From: Pseudomonas umsongensis
Lineage (GTDB): Bacteria > Pseudomonadota > Gammaproteobacteria > Pseudomonadales > Pseudomonadaceae
NCBI RefSeq assembly: GCF_002236105.1
Contig: NZ_NIWU01000001.1
Coordinates: 124,001 to 188,000, forward strand
DNA: 64,000 nucleotides
Reading direction: 5' to 3'
Shown: positions 1-8,233 of the stretch, one piece after another
How the letters are laid out: every line of letters starts with the position of its first letter
Numbering within the stretch: position 1 is the stretch's first letter
Notes under the pieces: generated by a model
Database searches by the model: none
What the model saw: only the letters and a program-made list of their open reading frames with translations
What the model was told of the DNA's origin: nothing
Made by a program: the position numbers and the translations under genes

Positions 1-1
1 A

Positions 2-118
2 CGCAAGGACGCCTGGGTCTTGGTTGCACCGCCTGACGGCGTGGCCGGCGGTGTCGCCGATATCAAGAGTGGTGCCACAGGGAGGGCGCGTGATGGCAGC
101 CTTTATTCCGAGTGGTAA
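2..118 (+). CDS. C-terminal end of a truncated upstream gene (possible pseudopilin)
   Basis: An open frame enters from the left edge and runs 38 codons to a TAA, ending in the residues DGSLYSEW. It overlaps the start of the next gene by 26 bases, as expected inside a tight operon. The composition is typical of a soluble C-terminal tail. The following gene is pseudopilin-like, so this may be another minor pseudopilin or secretion component, but the visible part is too short to assign a family. No start or domain can be seen. Confidence 0.45.
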   Translation, partial: RKDAWVLVAPPDGVAGGVADIKSGATGRARDGSLYSEW

Positions 119-632
119 GCCTGCGGCACAAGGCGGCTTCACCTACCTGGGTGTGCTGTTCCTGATCATGGTGATGGGCATGGGCCTGGCCAGTGCCGGC
201 GAGTTGTGGTCCACCGCTTCGCGGCGCGACCGCGAACGCCAATTGCTCTGGGTCGGCACCCAGTACGCCCAGGCACTGCGCAGCTATTACCGCAGTTCGC
301 CAGGCCTGGCCCAGTACCCCAAGGAACTCGCCGACCTGTTGCAGGACGAGCGTTTCCCCAGCGCCAAACACCATATACGCCAGCTGTACCCGGACCCGAT
401 CGGCGGCGGTGAATGGTTCCTGATGCGCGGCTTCGACGGACGCATCACCGGCATCAGCAGCTCGTCCACCGACAAGCCGCTCAAGCAGGCGGACTTCCCC
501 AGCCAGTGGTCGGACTTCAACGGCATGGCCAGCTACAAGGACTGGCAATTCGTGGCCGAAAAAGCCTTCCTCGATGGCACCTCGGGCCCTGCCAAAGGCC
601 AGTCCGCAGTGCCGGAGGGATTGCAGCCATGA
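93..632 (+). CDS. Type II secretion/type IV pilus pseudopilin-like protein
   Basis: A 179-residue protein with a class III (prepilin-type) N-terminus. A short polar leader ends in GG, followed by FTYLGVLFLI and a single hydrophobic helix (about residues 15-38), then a polar globular domain. Prepilin peptidase would cut after the second Gly. The usual Glu at mature position 5 is replaced by Gly, so it may be a minor or specialised pseudopilin. The start at 93 is preferred over an in-frame ATG at 24 because GGAGGG lies about 8 bases upstream and the prepilin leader begins there. Its stop overlaps csgE by ATGA, so it is probably co-transcribed with csgEFG. Family is clear from the N-terminus; its link to curli is inferred from position only. 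Confidence 0.75.
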   Translation: MAAFIPSGKPAAQGGFTYLGVLFLIMVMGMGLASAGELWSTASRRDRERQLLWVGTQYAQALRSYYRSSPGLAQYPKELADLLQDERFPSAKHHIRQLYPDPIGGGEWFLMRGFDGRITGISSSSTDKPLKQADFPSQWSDFNGMASYKDWQFVAEKAFLDGTSGPAKGQSAVPEGLQP

Positions 633-1018
633 AGCGCTTCTGCCTGGCGATGATCCTGCTGTTGAGCACCTGCGTGACCTGGGCCGCTGAAGAGGACGAG
701 ATGCTCGGCTTCATCGTCGACGACACGATCTCGCACATCGGCCACGAATTTTACTACTCGTTCAGTGAACGCCTGCGCGCCACCAGCCCGATGGATTTCA
801 ACCTGGTGGTACGCGAACGACCTTCGGCTCGCTGGGGCAGCCTGGTGACCGTGGAATTTCAACAACGCCTGGTTTACCGGCGCTTCCTGCCGCCGAACAC
901 CGTGGAGCTCAAGGACGAGGCCTATGCCGCCGCCGACTGGGTACGCGGGCAGATTGTCCAGCGCAAGCTGGAAACCTTGTTGCAGGACACCACGGACCTT
1001 GAGAGGGACGAACTATGA
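629..1018 (+). CDS. csgE: Curli assembly/transport component CsgE
   Basis: A 129-residue periplasmic protein with a Sec signal peptide ending near WAAEED. The conserved CsgE core is visible: GFIVDDTISHIGHEFYYSF, then PLVVRERPSARWGS-like and VEFQQRLVYRRFLPP-like segments. CsgE caps the CsgG outer-membrane pore on the periplasmic side and directs curlin subunits to it. The start at 629 follows GGAGGG at a good distance and overlaps the upstream stop by four bases (ATGA). The end overlaps csgF in the same way, so csgEF are translationally coupled. Length matches the family. Confidence 0.93.
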   Translation: MKRFCLAMILLLSTCVTWAAEEDEMLGFIVDDTISHIGHEFYYSFSERLRATSPMDFNLVVRERPSARWGSLVTVEFQQRLVYRRFLPPNTVELKDEAYAAADWVRGQIVQRKLETLLQDTTDLERDEL

Positions 1019-1434
1019 AAGCGAAAACGTTTTTGCAGCGCGCCGGTGGATGCATGCTCGGCCTGGGTGCTTGCGCCATGGTCCAGGGCACGGAACTGGT
1101 GTACACGCCCGTCAACCCTTCGTTTGGCGGCAACCCGTTGAACGGTACCTGGCTGCTCAACAACGCCCAGGCGCAAAACGACTACGACGATCCCGACTTG
1201 AAGGATCGTACCTCGGCGGCCGGGACCTCAGCCCTGGAGCGCTTCAGCGCCCAGTTGCAATCGCGCTTGCTGGGTCAACTGCTGGACAACATCTCCACCG
1301 GCAACACGGGGAGCCTGTCCACGGACGCTTTCATCGTCGACGTGGTCGACGACTCCGGTGCGCTGACGATCAACGTGACCGACCGGGCCACGGGCGAAGT
1401 TTCGGAAATCCAGGTGAATGGACTGGCCCCTTGA
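1015..1434 (+). CDS. csgF: Curli assembly component CsgF
   Basis: A 139-residue secreted protein. After a signal peptide ending near VQGTEL comes the CsgF hallmark VYTPVNPSFGGNPLNG, the segment that inserts into the CsgG pore. A Gln/Ser-rich helix (RFSAQLQSRLLGQLLDNI) and a C-terminal beta segment follow. CsgF is exported to the cell surface, where it helps the nucleator CsgB act. It overlaps csgE by ATGA and lies 30 bases before csgG, within one operon. Length and motif order are normal for the family. Confidence 0.93.
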   Translation: MKAKTFLQRAGGCMLGLGACAMVQGTELVYTPVNPSFGGNPLNGTWLLNNAQAQNDYDDPDLKDRTSAAGTSALERFSAQLQSRLLGQLLDNISTGNTGSLSTDAFIVDVVDDSGALTINVTDRATGEVSEIQVNGLAP

Positions 1435-1464
1435 GGGGAATCGGGACAATGGGGAGTTAAGGAC

Positions 1465-2337
1465 ATGAAAAAAATAATAGCGCTAGGGCTGATGTTGGCG
1501 GCATTACAAGGGTGCAGTCTGCGCGAGCCGATGCCGGCCGAGCAGGACTCCAAAACCCCGACCCTGACCCCAAGGGCCTCGACCTACTATGACTTGATCA
1601 ACATGCCACGACCCAAGGGCCGGTTGATGGCGGTGGTCTACGGCTTCCGCGACCAGACCGGGCAATACAAGCCGACCCCGGCCAGCTCGTTTTCCACCAG
1701 CGTCACCCAGGGCGCGGCGAGCATGCTGATGGACGCCTTGCAGGCCAGCGGCTGGTTCGTGGTGCTCGAGCGTGAAGGGCTGCAGAACCTGTTGACCGAG
1801 CGCAAGATCATCCGCGCCTCGCAGAAGAAACCCAATACCCCGGTGAACATCCAGGGTGAGCTGCCACCGCTGCAAGCGGCGAACATGATGCTCGAAGGCG
1901 GGATCATCGCCTACGACACCAACGTACGCAGCGGCGGCGAAGGCGCGCGCTACCTGGGCATCGACATTGCCCGGGAGTATCGCGTCGACCAGGTCACGGT
2001 GAACCTGCGGGCGGTGGACGTGCGCAGCGGGCAGGTGCTGTCCAACGTCATGACCAGCAAGACCATCTACTCCGTGGCCCGTAGTGCTGGCGTGTTCAAG
2101 TTCATCGAGTTCAAGAAATTGCTTGAGGCCGAGGTGGGCTACACCACCAACGAACCGGCGCAGTTGTGTGTGTTGTCGGCGATCGAGGCGGCGGTGGGGC
2201 ATATGCTGGCGCAGGGGATCGAGCGACGTTTGTGGCAGGTGGCGGGGGACAACTCCAAGCCTGCGCAGAATGAGACCCTGGATCGGTACCTGACGCAGAA
2301 CAGGGTGGTGCCGGAGGGAGAGGGGGAGGATGAGTGA
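1465..2337 (+). CDS. csgG: Curli secretion channel lipoprotein CsgG
   Basis: A 290-residue outer-membrane lipoprotein with signal peptide and lipobox LQGC near residue 17. It contains CsgG family landmarks: TPRASTYYDLINMPRPKGR, AVYGFRDQTGQYKP-type and QGAASMLMDALQASGWF-type segments, GLQNLLTERKIIR, and NMMLEGGIIAYD. CsgG forms the nonameric pore through which CsgA and CsgB leave the cell. The start has GGGGAG and AAGG upstream. The C-terminal tail is Glu-rich (EGEGEDE). It is the last gene of the plus-strand curli operon, and its 3' end faces a long repeat block. Confidence 0.95.
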   Translation: MKKIIALGLMLAALQGCSLREPMPAEQDSKTPTLTPRASTYYDLINMPRPKGRLMAVVYGFRDQTGQYKPTPASSFSTSVTQGAASMLMDALQASGWFVVLEREGLQNLLTERKIIRASQKKPNTPVNIQGELPPLQAANMMLEGGIIAYDTNVRSGGEGARYLGIDIAREYRVDQVTVNLRAVDVRSGQVLSNVMTSKTIYSVARSAGVFKFIEFKKLLEAEVGYTTNEPAQLCVLSAIEAAVGHMLAQGIERRLWQVAGDNSKPAQNETLDRYLTQNRVVPEGEGEDE

Positions 2338-2344
2338 GCCCCGG

Positions 2345-2567
2345 CGGCCGACAGCCGACCAGGCTCCTGCAGATGTACCCAATCCAAACTGTAGGAGCCC
2401 GGCTTGCTGGCGAAGGCGGCCTGACAGCCGACCCATCTCTCACGGCTGTACTCGATCAACTGTGGTAGCTGGCCTGACAGCGATGGCGGCCTTACAGCCG
2501 ACCCAGCTCCTGCAGATGTACCCGATCCAAACTGTGGGAGCTGGCTTGCCAGCGAAGGCGACCTGAC
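2345..2567. repeat. Direct repeat of about 80 bp with REP-type cores
   Basis: Two copies of an approximately 80-base unit (about 2345-2427 and 2485-2567) share GCTCCTGCAGATGTACCC, ATCCAAACTGT and GGAGC(C/T)(C/G)GGCTTG. Each ends in a REP-like core and the phrase GGCCTGACA. The stretch follows csgG directly, and no open frame with a credible ribosome site or codon pattern is present. It is best seen as the left edge of the repeat block that fills 2338-3935. Confidence 0.7.
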
Positions 2568-2570
2568 AAA

Positions 2571-3734
2571 CGACCTGGATTTTGTTGACGGAGTACATAT
2601 CCATTCCTGCGGTAACGGCCACCTAGGGTTTCGTCCTTACGGCGAGTCACTTGGAAGAGCCTGTAGGAGCGAGCATGCTCCGGGCGGCGTTCCGACGATG
2701 GTCGTCAACGATGACGAGGGCTATCTGAATGCCCGTGTTGTTCTGGCGTTTTTCGCGAGCATGCTCGCTCCTACAGGGCCCGCCGCGATGGGCCATCCTT
2801 GGCCCAGCGCGGCTAAACCGGCATCCATGCCGATTTAGCCACTGCGCAGAACCGGAAAAAGGGGACAACCGGAAAAAGAGCGGAAAAAGAGGGAAAAAGG
2901 GGACCGGGAAAAAGGGGACAGATTTATATTCGAGCAATGTAAACAAATCATGAAAATAAATCTGTCCCCTTTTTTCTTCTTTTTCAAACGCCGGAGTGCC
3001 GGCCCAGCAAAAAGTAAGCAAAAGGCTTGGCCCCACCACTCGGTGCCTCGCTAGGGCTCGGCATGCCGTAACGAAGGCAATGCGCCGTGGGTCGCCGCGA
3101 TGGGCCATCCCTGGCCCAGTGCGGCTAAACCGGCGTCCTACCGGTTTCCCCACTGCGCAATACCTGCGTTCGGCCATCGTGGTTAACGGGGCACCCAAAT
3201 CCAAAGCAAAAGCGAGGCGGCCTGACAGCCGACCTGACTTTTGCAGATACCCCTCAATTCCTTGTGGGAGCCAGCCTGCTGGCGATGGACGTCAACGATG
3301 ACGCGCCCTGTCTGGATGATCGCGTTGTCAGGTCGTTTTTCGCGAGCAGGCTCGCTCCTACAGTGGGATCGCGGACACACCTGTAATCAGGTCGGCTGTC
3401 AGGCCGCCCCGCTTCGGCTTTTGCTCTGCTTTGGCTTTTGATTTTCTTGCCACATCGAGAGGCCGAAAGGAGGTTCTGCGCAGTGGGTAAACCGGCATGG
3501 ATGCCGGTTTAGCCGCGCTGGGCCAAGGATGGCCCATCGCGGCGACCCACGGAGCAGGACCGGAGCGAGGGCATGCCGAGCCTTAGCGAGGCACCGAACG
3601 TCAGGGGCAAGAGCCCTTGGTTACTTAGGGCCGGGCGGCGTTCCGTTTTTCCAAGTGACTCGCCGTAAGGGCGAAACCCTAAGTGGCCGTTACCGCGGGA
3701 ATGGATATGTACTCAGTCAATAGATAATAGGTCG
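2571..3734. repeat. Composite nested inverted repeat block, no genes
   Basis: Arms of about 85 bases at 2571-2656 and 3649-3734 are inverted copies; both contain GAGTACATATCCATTCC, CGGTAACGGCCAC and GGCGAGTCACTTGGAA. Inside lie three copies of a GGGCCATCC(T/C)TGGCCCAG module (about 2779-2853, 3030-3165, 3471-3600); the third is inverted relative to the first two. Several REP cores and GGCGGCCTGACAGCCGACC phrases are scattered through it. Short frames here lack coding character. It resembles the long intergenic repeat families of P. fluorescens genomes, but it may also be a decayed or non-autonomous mobile element. Confidence 0.7.
2909..2974. repeat. Palindrome AAAAAGGGGACAGATTTAT / inverse
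   Basis: The left arm AAAAAGGGGACAGATTTAT (2909-2927) is matched perfectly by ATAAATCTGTCCCCTTTTT (2956-2974) across a 28-base AT-rich loop. Purine-rich GGAAAAAG(A/G)GG tracts precede it. This motif is commonly found beside IS200-like/REP-associated Y1 transposase genes in Gammaproteobacteria, but no transposase is present here. It looks like a stand-alone remnant or miniature element inside the larger repeat block. Confidence 0.65.
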
Positions 3735-3891
3735 GCTGTCAGGCCGCCATCGCCGGCAGGCCAGCTCCCACAGTAGATCGGGTATAGCCGCGAGCGATTG
3801 GTCGGCTTGAGGCCGCCATCGTCGGCAAGCCTGGCTCCTACAAGATTGTGACGTCCAAAAAAAGAAGGTGTGAACGCCTGTCTGTAGCCAC

Positions 3892-3930
3892 AAAAAAACC
3901 GCGACCCTCCCTCAAGAGCCGCGGTTTTTC
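3892..3930 (-). terminator. Rho-independent terminator after csgA
   Basis: A hairpin with arms AAAAACCGCG and CCGCGGTTTTT sits 12 bases downstream of the csgA stop on the minus strand. It is followed on that strand by a run of seven U residues. It would end the csgBA-containing transcript and could also act on plus-strand transcription. Confidence 0.85.
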
Positions 3931-3941
3931 ACCCCATGCAG

Positions 3942-5396
3942 TTACTTCTGCAACACAGTCGCACTGTTAGCCGAACCAAACTGCTGCACGTTCGCCATCT
4001 GGGTCATGCCACTCTGGTCGACATTGGCAATGTTGCCAGTCCCGCCCTGGGTCACATAGGCGACGTTCATGGTGTCGGTCTGCTTGATGGTGATCATGTT
4101 GTCTTCGCCATACAGCTGCGTGGTGAACGCCTGGTTGCCGCTGCCTTCCTGGTTGACGTCGGTGGTGTTGTGGGTGCCGGTGCTGCTGCCCTGGGCCAGG
4201 TTGTTGGTGCCGCGCTGGTCGGCGATGAGGATGTTGTCGGTGCCGTTCTGGTCGAAGTACAGCTCGTTGTAGGAATCGGCTTGGGTGACCGTGGTTTTGT
4301 TGCCGTAGCCGGTCTGGTTGGTGGTCATGATGTGGCCGGTGTTTTTCTGGGTGAAGTTGGCGACGTTGCCGTTGCCGTTCTGGTTGACGGTGGCGCGTTG
4401 GTTGTTGCCGAACTGGCCGCCCATTTGCGTGGCCGGGCCTTTCCAGTTGCTGGCGTAGACCTTGTTGTCGTTACCCGTGGATGTGGCGTTGAGCACATGG
4501 TCGGTGCCGGTCTGGTAGGTGAAGTGGATGTTGCCGATGCCCTGTTGATTGAGGGTCACGGTCGAGCCCATGGACTCGAACTGGTCGGCATAGATTGCGT
4601 TGAGATCACCGACCTGAATCACCTGGGCAACGTTGTGGTCGCCGAAGCTCTGGTCGACGATGGCTTCGTTGGTCTGGCCGTTCTGGTCGATGGTGGTTTT
4701 GCTGGCGACCTGGGTGTCCTGCCAGACTTCGCTGCCGTTGCCGTCGCCATACTGGTTGATGGTCAGGTTACCGCCTTCGCCATTGCGCTGATCACCATAG
4801 GCATAGTTGGTGCCACCGGACTGGTTGATATCGATCTGGCCGTTCATGTGGTTGATCTGTTCGGCGGTGGCGTAGTTGGCGGTGCCGTACTGGATGATCA
4901 CCGCGTTGTTGGCCGTGCCCACCTGGATCTGTTCGATGTTGGCTTCGTTGCTGTCGCCGTACTGGTAGGTTTTGCCGGTGGTGTTTTCCTGGCTGTCCTG
5001 GTAGATGAACGAGAAGTTACCGGTGCCTTCCTGTTGTTGCAGGACCTGGCCACCGCCGACCCCGATCGACTGGCTGGCGTGGCTGATGTTGGTGTCACCG
5101 CTCTGGTTCTGGATGATGCTGCTGTTGTTTTCGAACAGTTGCTCGGCGTAGCCGGCGTTGTAGTTGCCGCTCTGGTTCTGCTCGATGGTGCTGGTGGCGT
5201 TGTCCTGTACGGAAGCCGCGTCGTTGCCGGTGCCGGACTGGTTCTGGGTGGCGGAGCTCATCGGTGCCGCCGTCTGCGTTACATTGGCGATGTTGGTGTC
5301 ACCGAACTGGTTCTGGGTCGACACGCTGTCATTGGCCAATGCTTGAGCACTGACTATGACCAGGATGGCGGCGGTGAGGGGCGTCAATTTGAACAT
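3942..5396 (-). CDS. csgA: Major curlin subunit CsgA (long variant)
   Basis: A secreted amyloid subunit of 484 residues with a signal peptide ending ALAND. The rest is almost entirely curlin-type repeats of about 22 residues with the pattern QxGxxNxAxVxQ, for example QFGDTNIANVTQ and QSGMTQMANVQQ. There are roughly twenty units, against five in enterobacterial CsgA of about 150 residues, so this is a markedly expanded form; long CsgA proteins are known in Pseudomonas. It ends in ATVLQK. It lies 27 bases downstream of csgB on the same strand and is last in the probable operon. A strong terminator follows. Confidence 0.93.
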   Translation of the reverse strand: MFKLTPLTAAILVIVSAQALANDSVSTQNQFGDTNIANVTQTAAPMSSATQNQSGTGNDAASVQDNATSTIEQNQSGNYNAGYAEQLFENNSSIIQNQSGDTNISHASQSIGVGGGQVLQQQEGTGNFSFIYQDSQENTTGKTYQYGDSNEANIEQIQVGTANNAVIIQYGTANYATAEQINHMNGQIDINQSGGTNYAYGDQRNGEGGNLTINQYGDGNGSEVWQDTQVASKTTIDQNGQTNEAIVDQSFGDHNVAQVIQVGDLNAIYADQFESMGSTVTLNQQGIGNIHFTYQTGTDHVLNATSTGNDNKVYASNWKGPATQMGGQFGNNQRATVNQNGNGNVANFTQKNTGHIMTTNQTGYGNKTTVTQADSYNELYFDQNGTDNILIADQRGTNNLAQGSSTGTHNTTDVNQEGSGNQAFTTQLYGEDNMITIKQTDTMNVAYVTQGGTGNIANVDQSGMTQMANVQQFGSANSATVLQK

Positions 5397-5423
5397 GATG
5401 AAACCTCCAAGTGGTGCAGTGCT

Positions 5424-5885
5424 TTAGCGATATTGAGTGACCGATACGCTCATTCCATTTCCTGCTTGGGTCACAGCGCTTTGCTGCCCCGTGCCGGCCT
5501 GGACAATGCTGGCGTCGTTGTTATTGCCGTTCTGGGATATCTGCGCGCGGTTGTGGCTGCCGGTTTGGGTGATGGACGCGGCGTTGCCGGAACCTTGCTG
5601 GTTGATCAAGGCCATCAGGTCGCTGCCTTGTTGCAGGATGTAGGCTTCCTGATTGCTGCCCGACTGCACGATCTGGCCGAGCAGCGACTGGCCGTTCTGT
5701 TGCAACAGCGCGACGTTGGCCTGGCCGTTCTGGTCGATCAGGGCTTGCTGGCCCACCGGTGGTGGCAGCTCGCCGAGGTCGACACCGGGTGCAATGTCGT
5801 CGTTTTCCATCAAGTCGTCGGCGCGCACGCCCGCGCTGCTGCAGAGCAGAAGCAGGCAGAGCAGGGCGGCGGTCGACGTTTTCAT
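5424..5885 (-). CDS. csgB: Minor curlin nucleator CsgB
   Basis: A 153-residue secreted protein with signal peptide ending VRADDL and an acidic, Pro-containing linker. Five or so curlin repeats follow (NGQANVALLQQNGQ, GSGNAASITQTG, NGNNNDASIVQAG). CsgB is the surface-anchored nucleator that templates CsgA polymerisation. Length matches the family, and position directly upstream of csgA is the usual csgBA order. It follows the large secreted paralog gene by 60 bases. In that gap is a hairpin (GCCCCATC at 5911-5918 with GATGGGGC at 5932-5939) without a U run. Confidence 0.93.
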   Translation of the reverse strand: MKTSTAALLCLLLLCSSAGVRADDLMENDDIAPGVDLGELPPPVGQQALIDQNGQANVALLQQNGQSLLGQIVQSGSNQEAYILQQGSDLMALINQQGSGNAASITQTGSHNRAQISQNGNNNDASIVQAGTGQQSAVTQAGNGMSVSVTQYR

Positions 5886-5945
5886 TGCATGCTCCTTTTG
5901 CTGGAGGCCTGCCCCATCAACTCAGCGAGTCGATGGGGCACGGAC

Positions 5946-8198
5946 TCAGTTCGAGATCACCTGCACCGTGCGCACGGTGCCTTGGGACGAGGTAATGGTG
6001 GCGGTCGGGTTGGCCGACGGAATCACCGTGGTGCTGTTGCTCACTGTCAGCCTCCAGCGTCCGGTCAGCGGCACCGTGGTGCTACCGAGCGTCACCAGCC
6101 CGGTTGGCGTGGTCACCTGGACGGTGATGGTATTGCCGGTGGTCACCGATGACGTCCCTGTGAAGTCCCAGTTGAAGCGGTTGTTGGAACGGGCTGTCAC
6201 CGTGGCCGCTGTCACCGCGAAGGTTTCCGCAGCAGGCCGTGGCGAGACTTGCACCGTGACCGTGGCCGGCGTCGCCGACACAGCACCGAAGCTGTCCCGG
6301 GCGAAGTAGTTGAAGGTCGTGGTGAAGGCCGTGGTGACGGTGGCCGGTGGGTTGTAGGTCAGGACCGTACCGTTACTGGTGACGCTGCCGCGACCGGTCG
6401 GAGGTTGAGTGAAGCTGGCGACTGCAAGCGGAACGTTGCCTTCTGGATCGGTGTCGTTGGCCAGCACGTTGATCGGTATCGACACACCCAGGGTCGCGGC
6501 AGCGTCAGCGACGGCCGTTGGCGGCTGGTTAGGCGCCACGGTGATGGTCACGGTCGCCGCAGCGGTCGAGGCCAGGCCTTTGATGTCTTGCGCCTTGTAG
6601 GTGAAGGTTGTGGTCAGCGGCACGGTCACCACGGCTGGCGGCGTATAGACGACGGCGGTGGTTCCACTCATCGTCACGGTGCCCTGGCCGGTGGCCGGTT
6701 GGGTCAGCTCGGTGATGCTCAGCGGTGTGTTGCCGTCCGGGTCGCTGTCGTTAGTCAGCAGGCTGAGGGTGATCGGGATCCCGAAGCTGGTGCTGCCGCT
6801 GTCAGCGACAGCAATCGGCGCCTTGTTCTCGCCGGTGTCTGGTGCAGTGCCAACGACGACCACTGGCTCGGTGTCACTGCCGCCGGAGGCGGATTTGATT
6901 GTGACGGTGGCCGGTGGCTGCGGCAGGTCGGCAACCGTCAAGGTTTGCAGGGTGCCGGACTTGGTCAACCGTCCGTAGCCTTGGGCAACCATGTCCGGTA
7001 TCACCACTTCGTCAGACGAAGTGGCCGCGATCAGCAGGCTGTGATTGTCCCAGCTGTAGCGCGCGGTCTGGACTTTCACCACGTCGCTGACTTTGCTCGA
7101 TACTGCCGTAGGCCGGGTGGCACCAGTCGGGTCGGTAGCGGTGAGCACTACGACGGGAGGCACGGCGGTACCCGTCAGGCGGTGACCGAAGAACAGACCG
7201 GTGTTGTCGCCGAGCATGCTGGTTAGGCACGGTGTCTGCGGTGGTCCCGGAACCAGGGCCACGGTTTCGCGGAAGCACAGGCTCGAGCCGTTGACCGACT
7301 TGCCGAAGACTTCTACCCGGGTACTGCTAGTGCCTGGACCCGATGAGGTGCGGCGATACGTGGCGCGGCTGACCTCCACAGGGGTTTGCGCCCGGTTGTC
7401 GAGGACTTTGCCCGACAGGTTGAACAGGCTGGTCTCAATGGTCCCCGCCGGGCCCTGGATACGCAGGAAGTTGGTGTTGTTGGGGCTGCCGGTGACTGCT
7501 TCGGTGAGATTCGGGTCGCCGACGTAGGTCTCGATGGCGCCGGTGTCCGGATTCACTTCGGTGTAGGGACCGTTGACGCTGCGCAGGAACGGCCCGATGT
7601 CACCATTGACTGCGCCAGAGAAATTACCGGGTGCGCCGATGCCGATATCTCTGGTGATGTTGATCGCACGACGGCCCGGAGCGGTCACGTTGACGACTTC
7701 CACGCCGTACGGGTGGGTGATGGTGTAGGTCCCGGCGATGGGGATGTTCACCCGGATACGAATCCGCGCGAAGCTTGCCTGGTCGCCGTCGACAGGGTTT
7801 TCCGAAGCGAATGCCGCTTCGATCCCGGCCACGTAGGCATCCACGCCGTAGCCTGCGGCGTTGTCGGGGATGGCCGTCTCGGCGAGGAACCAGAACGCTT
7901 CCGGTGGCCAGTTATCCGGAAATACCATCGGCAGGGTGTCGTCAAAGATTCCCGGTTCTGGCAGCAGGATGCACATGTAGGAGGGTGCGCCAGGCGTGCT
8001 CGGTACCCGCGAACTCACGGCGCGGGACTGGCACAGTTCCATCGACAGCAGATTGTTGTCCTGATACCACAAGGGGAATTTCCCCGTGGCAAAGGTGTAG
8101 GGGCCGGGGTCGACGGCAGCGAGTTGCGCGAACGCACTGCCGGACAGCGAAAGAGTCAGCCCGAGCGCGTTGAGCGCGAAGCGTGGCCACTTGTTCAT
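5946..8198 (-). CDS. Large secreted protein of unknown family with C-terminal Ig-like repeats
   Basis: A 750-residue protein with a signal peptide ending near GSAFAQL. The first 260 mature residues are a close copy of the N-terminal part of the neighbour at 8234-9580 (shared AVDPGPY, WYQD, AVSSRVPS, GAPxYMC, FDDTxP, SFARIRIRV, THPYGV, PGRRAIN, TRDIGIG, GDIGPFLRSVNGPYTE). The C-terminal part has two bacterial Ig/cadherin-like tandem repeats (NKAPIAVADSGS and NQPPTAVADAAA, each with a NDxDPxGNxPL motif), then a final beta domain. The start at 8198 is chosen for AGGAGG five bases upstream; an in-frame ATG at 8237 overlaps the upstream gene. It lies between its paralog and csgB. I do not recognise the N-terminal domain; surface or matrix adhesion is plausible but inferred. 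Confidence 0.85.
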   Translation of the reverse strand: MNKWPRFALNALGLTLSLSGSAFAQLAAVDPGPYTFATGKFPLWYQDNNLLSMELCQSRAVSSRVPSTPGAPSYMCILLPEPGIFDDTLPMVFPDNWPPEAFWFLAETAIPDNAAGYGVDAYVAGIEAAFASENPVDGDQASFARIRIRVNIPIAGTYTITHPYGVEVVNVTAPGRRAINITRDIGIGAPGNFSGAVNGDIGPFLRSVNGPYTEVNPDTGAIETYVGDPNLTEAVTGSPNNTNFLRIQGPAGTIETSLFNLSGKVLDNRAQTPVEVSRATYRRTSSGPGTSSTRVEVFGKSVNGSSLCFRETVALVPGPPQTPCLTSMLGDNTGLFFGHRLTGTAVPPVVVLTATDPTGATRPTAVSSKVSDVVKVQTARYSWDNHSLLIAATSSDEVVIPDMVAQGYGRLTKSGTLQTLTVADLPQPPATVTIKSASGGSDTEPVVVVGTAPDTGENKAPIAVADSGSTSFGIPITLSLLTNDSDPDGNTPLSITELTQPATGQGTVTMSGTTAVVYTPPAVVTVPLTTTFTYKAQDIKGLASTAAATVTITVAPNQPPTAVADAAATLGVSIPINVLANDTDPEGNVPLAVASFTQPPTGRGSVTSNGTVLTYNPPATVTTAFTTTFNYFARDSFGAVSATPATVTVQVSPRPAAETFAVTAATVTARSNNRFNWDFTGTSSVTTGNTITVQVTTPTGLVTLGSTTVPLTGRWRLTVSNSTTVIPSANPTATITSSQGTVRTVQVISN

Positions 8199-8233
8199 GA
8201 TGCCTCCTGATGCGGATCTGGGCATGAGAGCGT

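Noticed and set aside
2909-2974. A complete IS200-like element around the palindrome
   Set aside because: No transposase gene or remnant with HUH/Tyr motifs could be found nearby.
2647-3204. Several short open frames in the 2.3-3.9 kb block
   Set aside because: They follow repeat units rather than codon usage, contain translated REP cores, and have no credible starts.
3942-5396. Regular short repeats as a possible CRISPR array
   Set aside because: Repeats are degenerate, in frame, and encode QxGxxNxAxVxQ curlin units; no fixed repeat with unique spacers.
5911-5939. Hairpin between the large secreted protein gene and csgB as a terminator
   Set aside because: The stem is good (GCCCCATC/GATGGGGC) but there is no U run, so it may only be a processing or attenuation structure within the operon.
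3936-6152. Plus-strand open frame of 738 codons across the csgA/csgB region
   Set aside because: It is the antisense shadow of repetitive csgA and csgB coding sequence, is rich in Val/Gly/Ala from reversed repeats, and has no ribosome site or domain.
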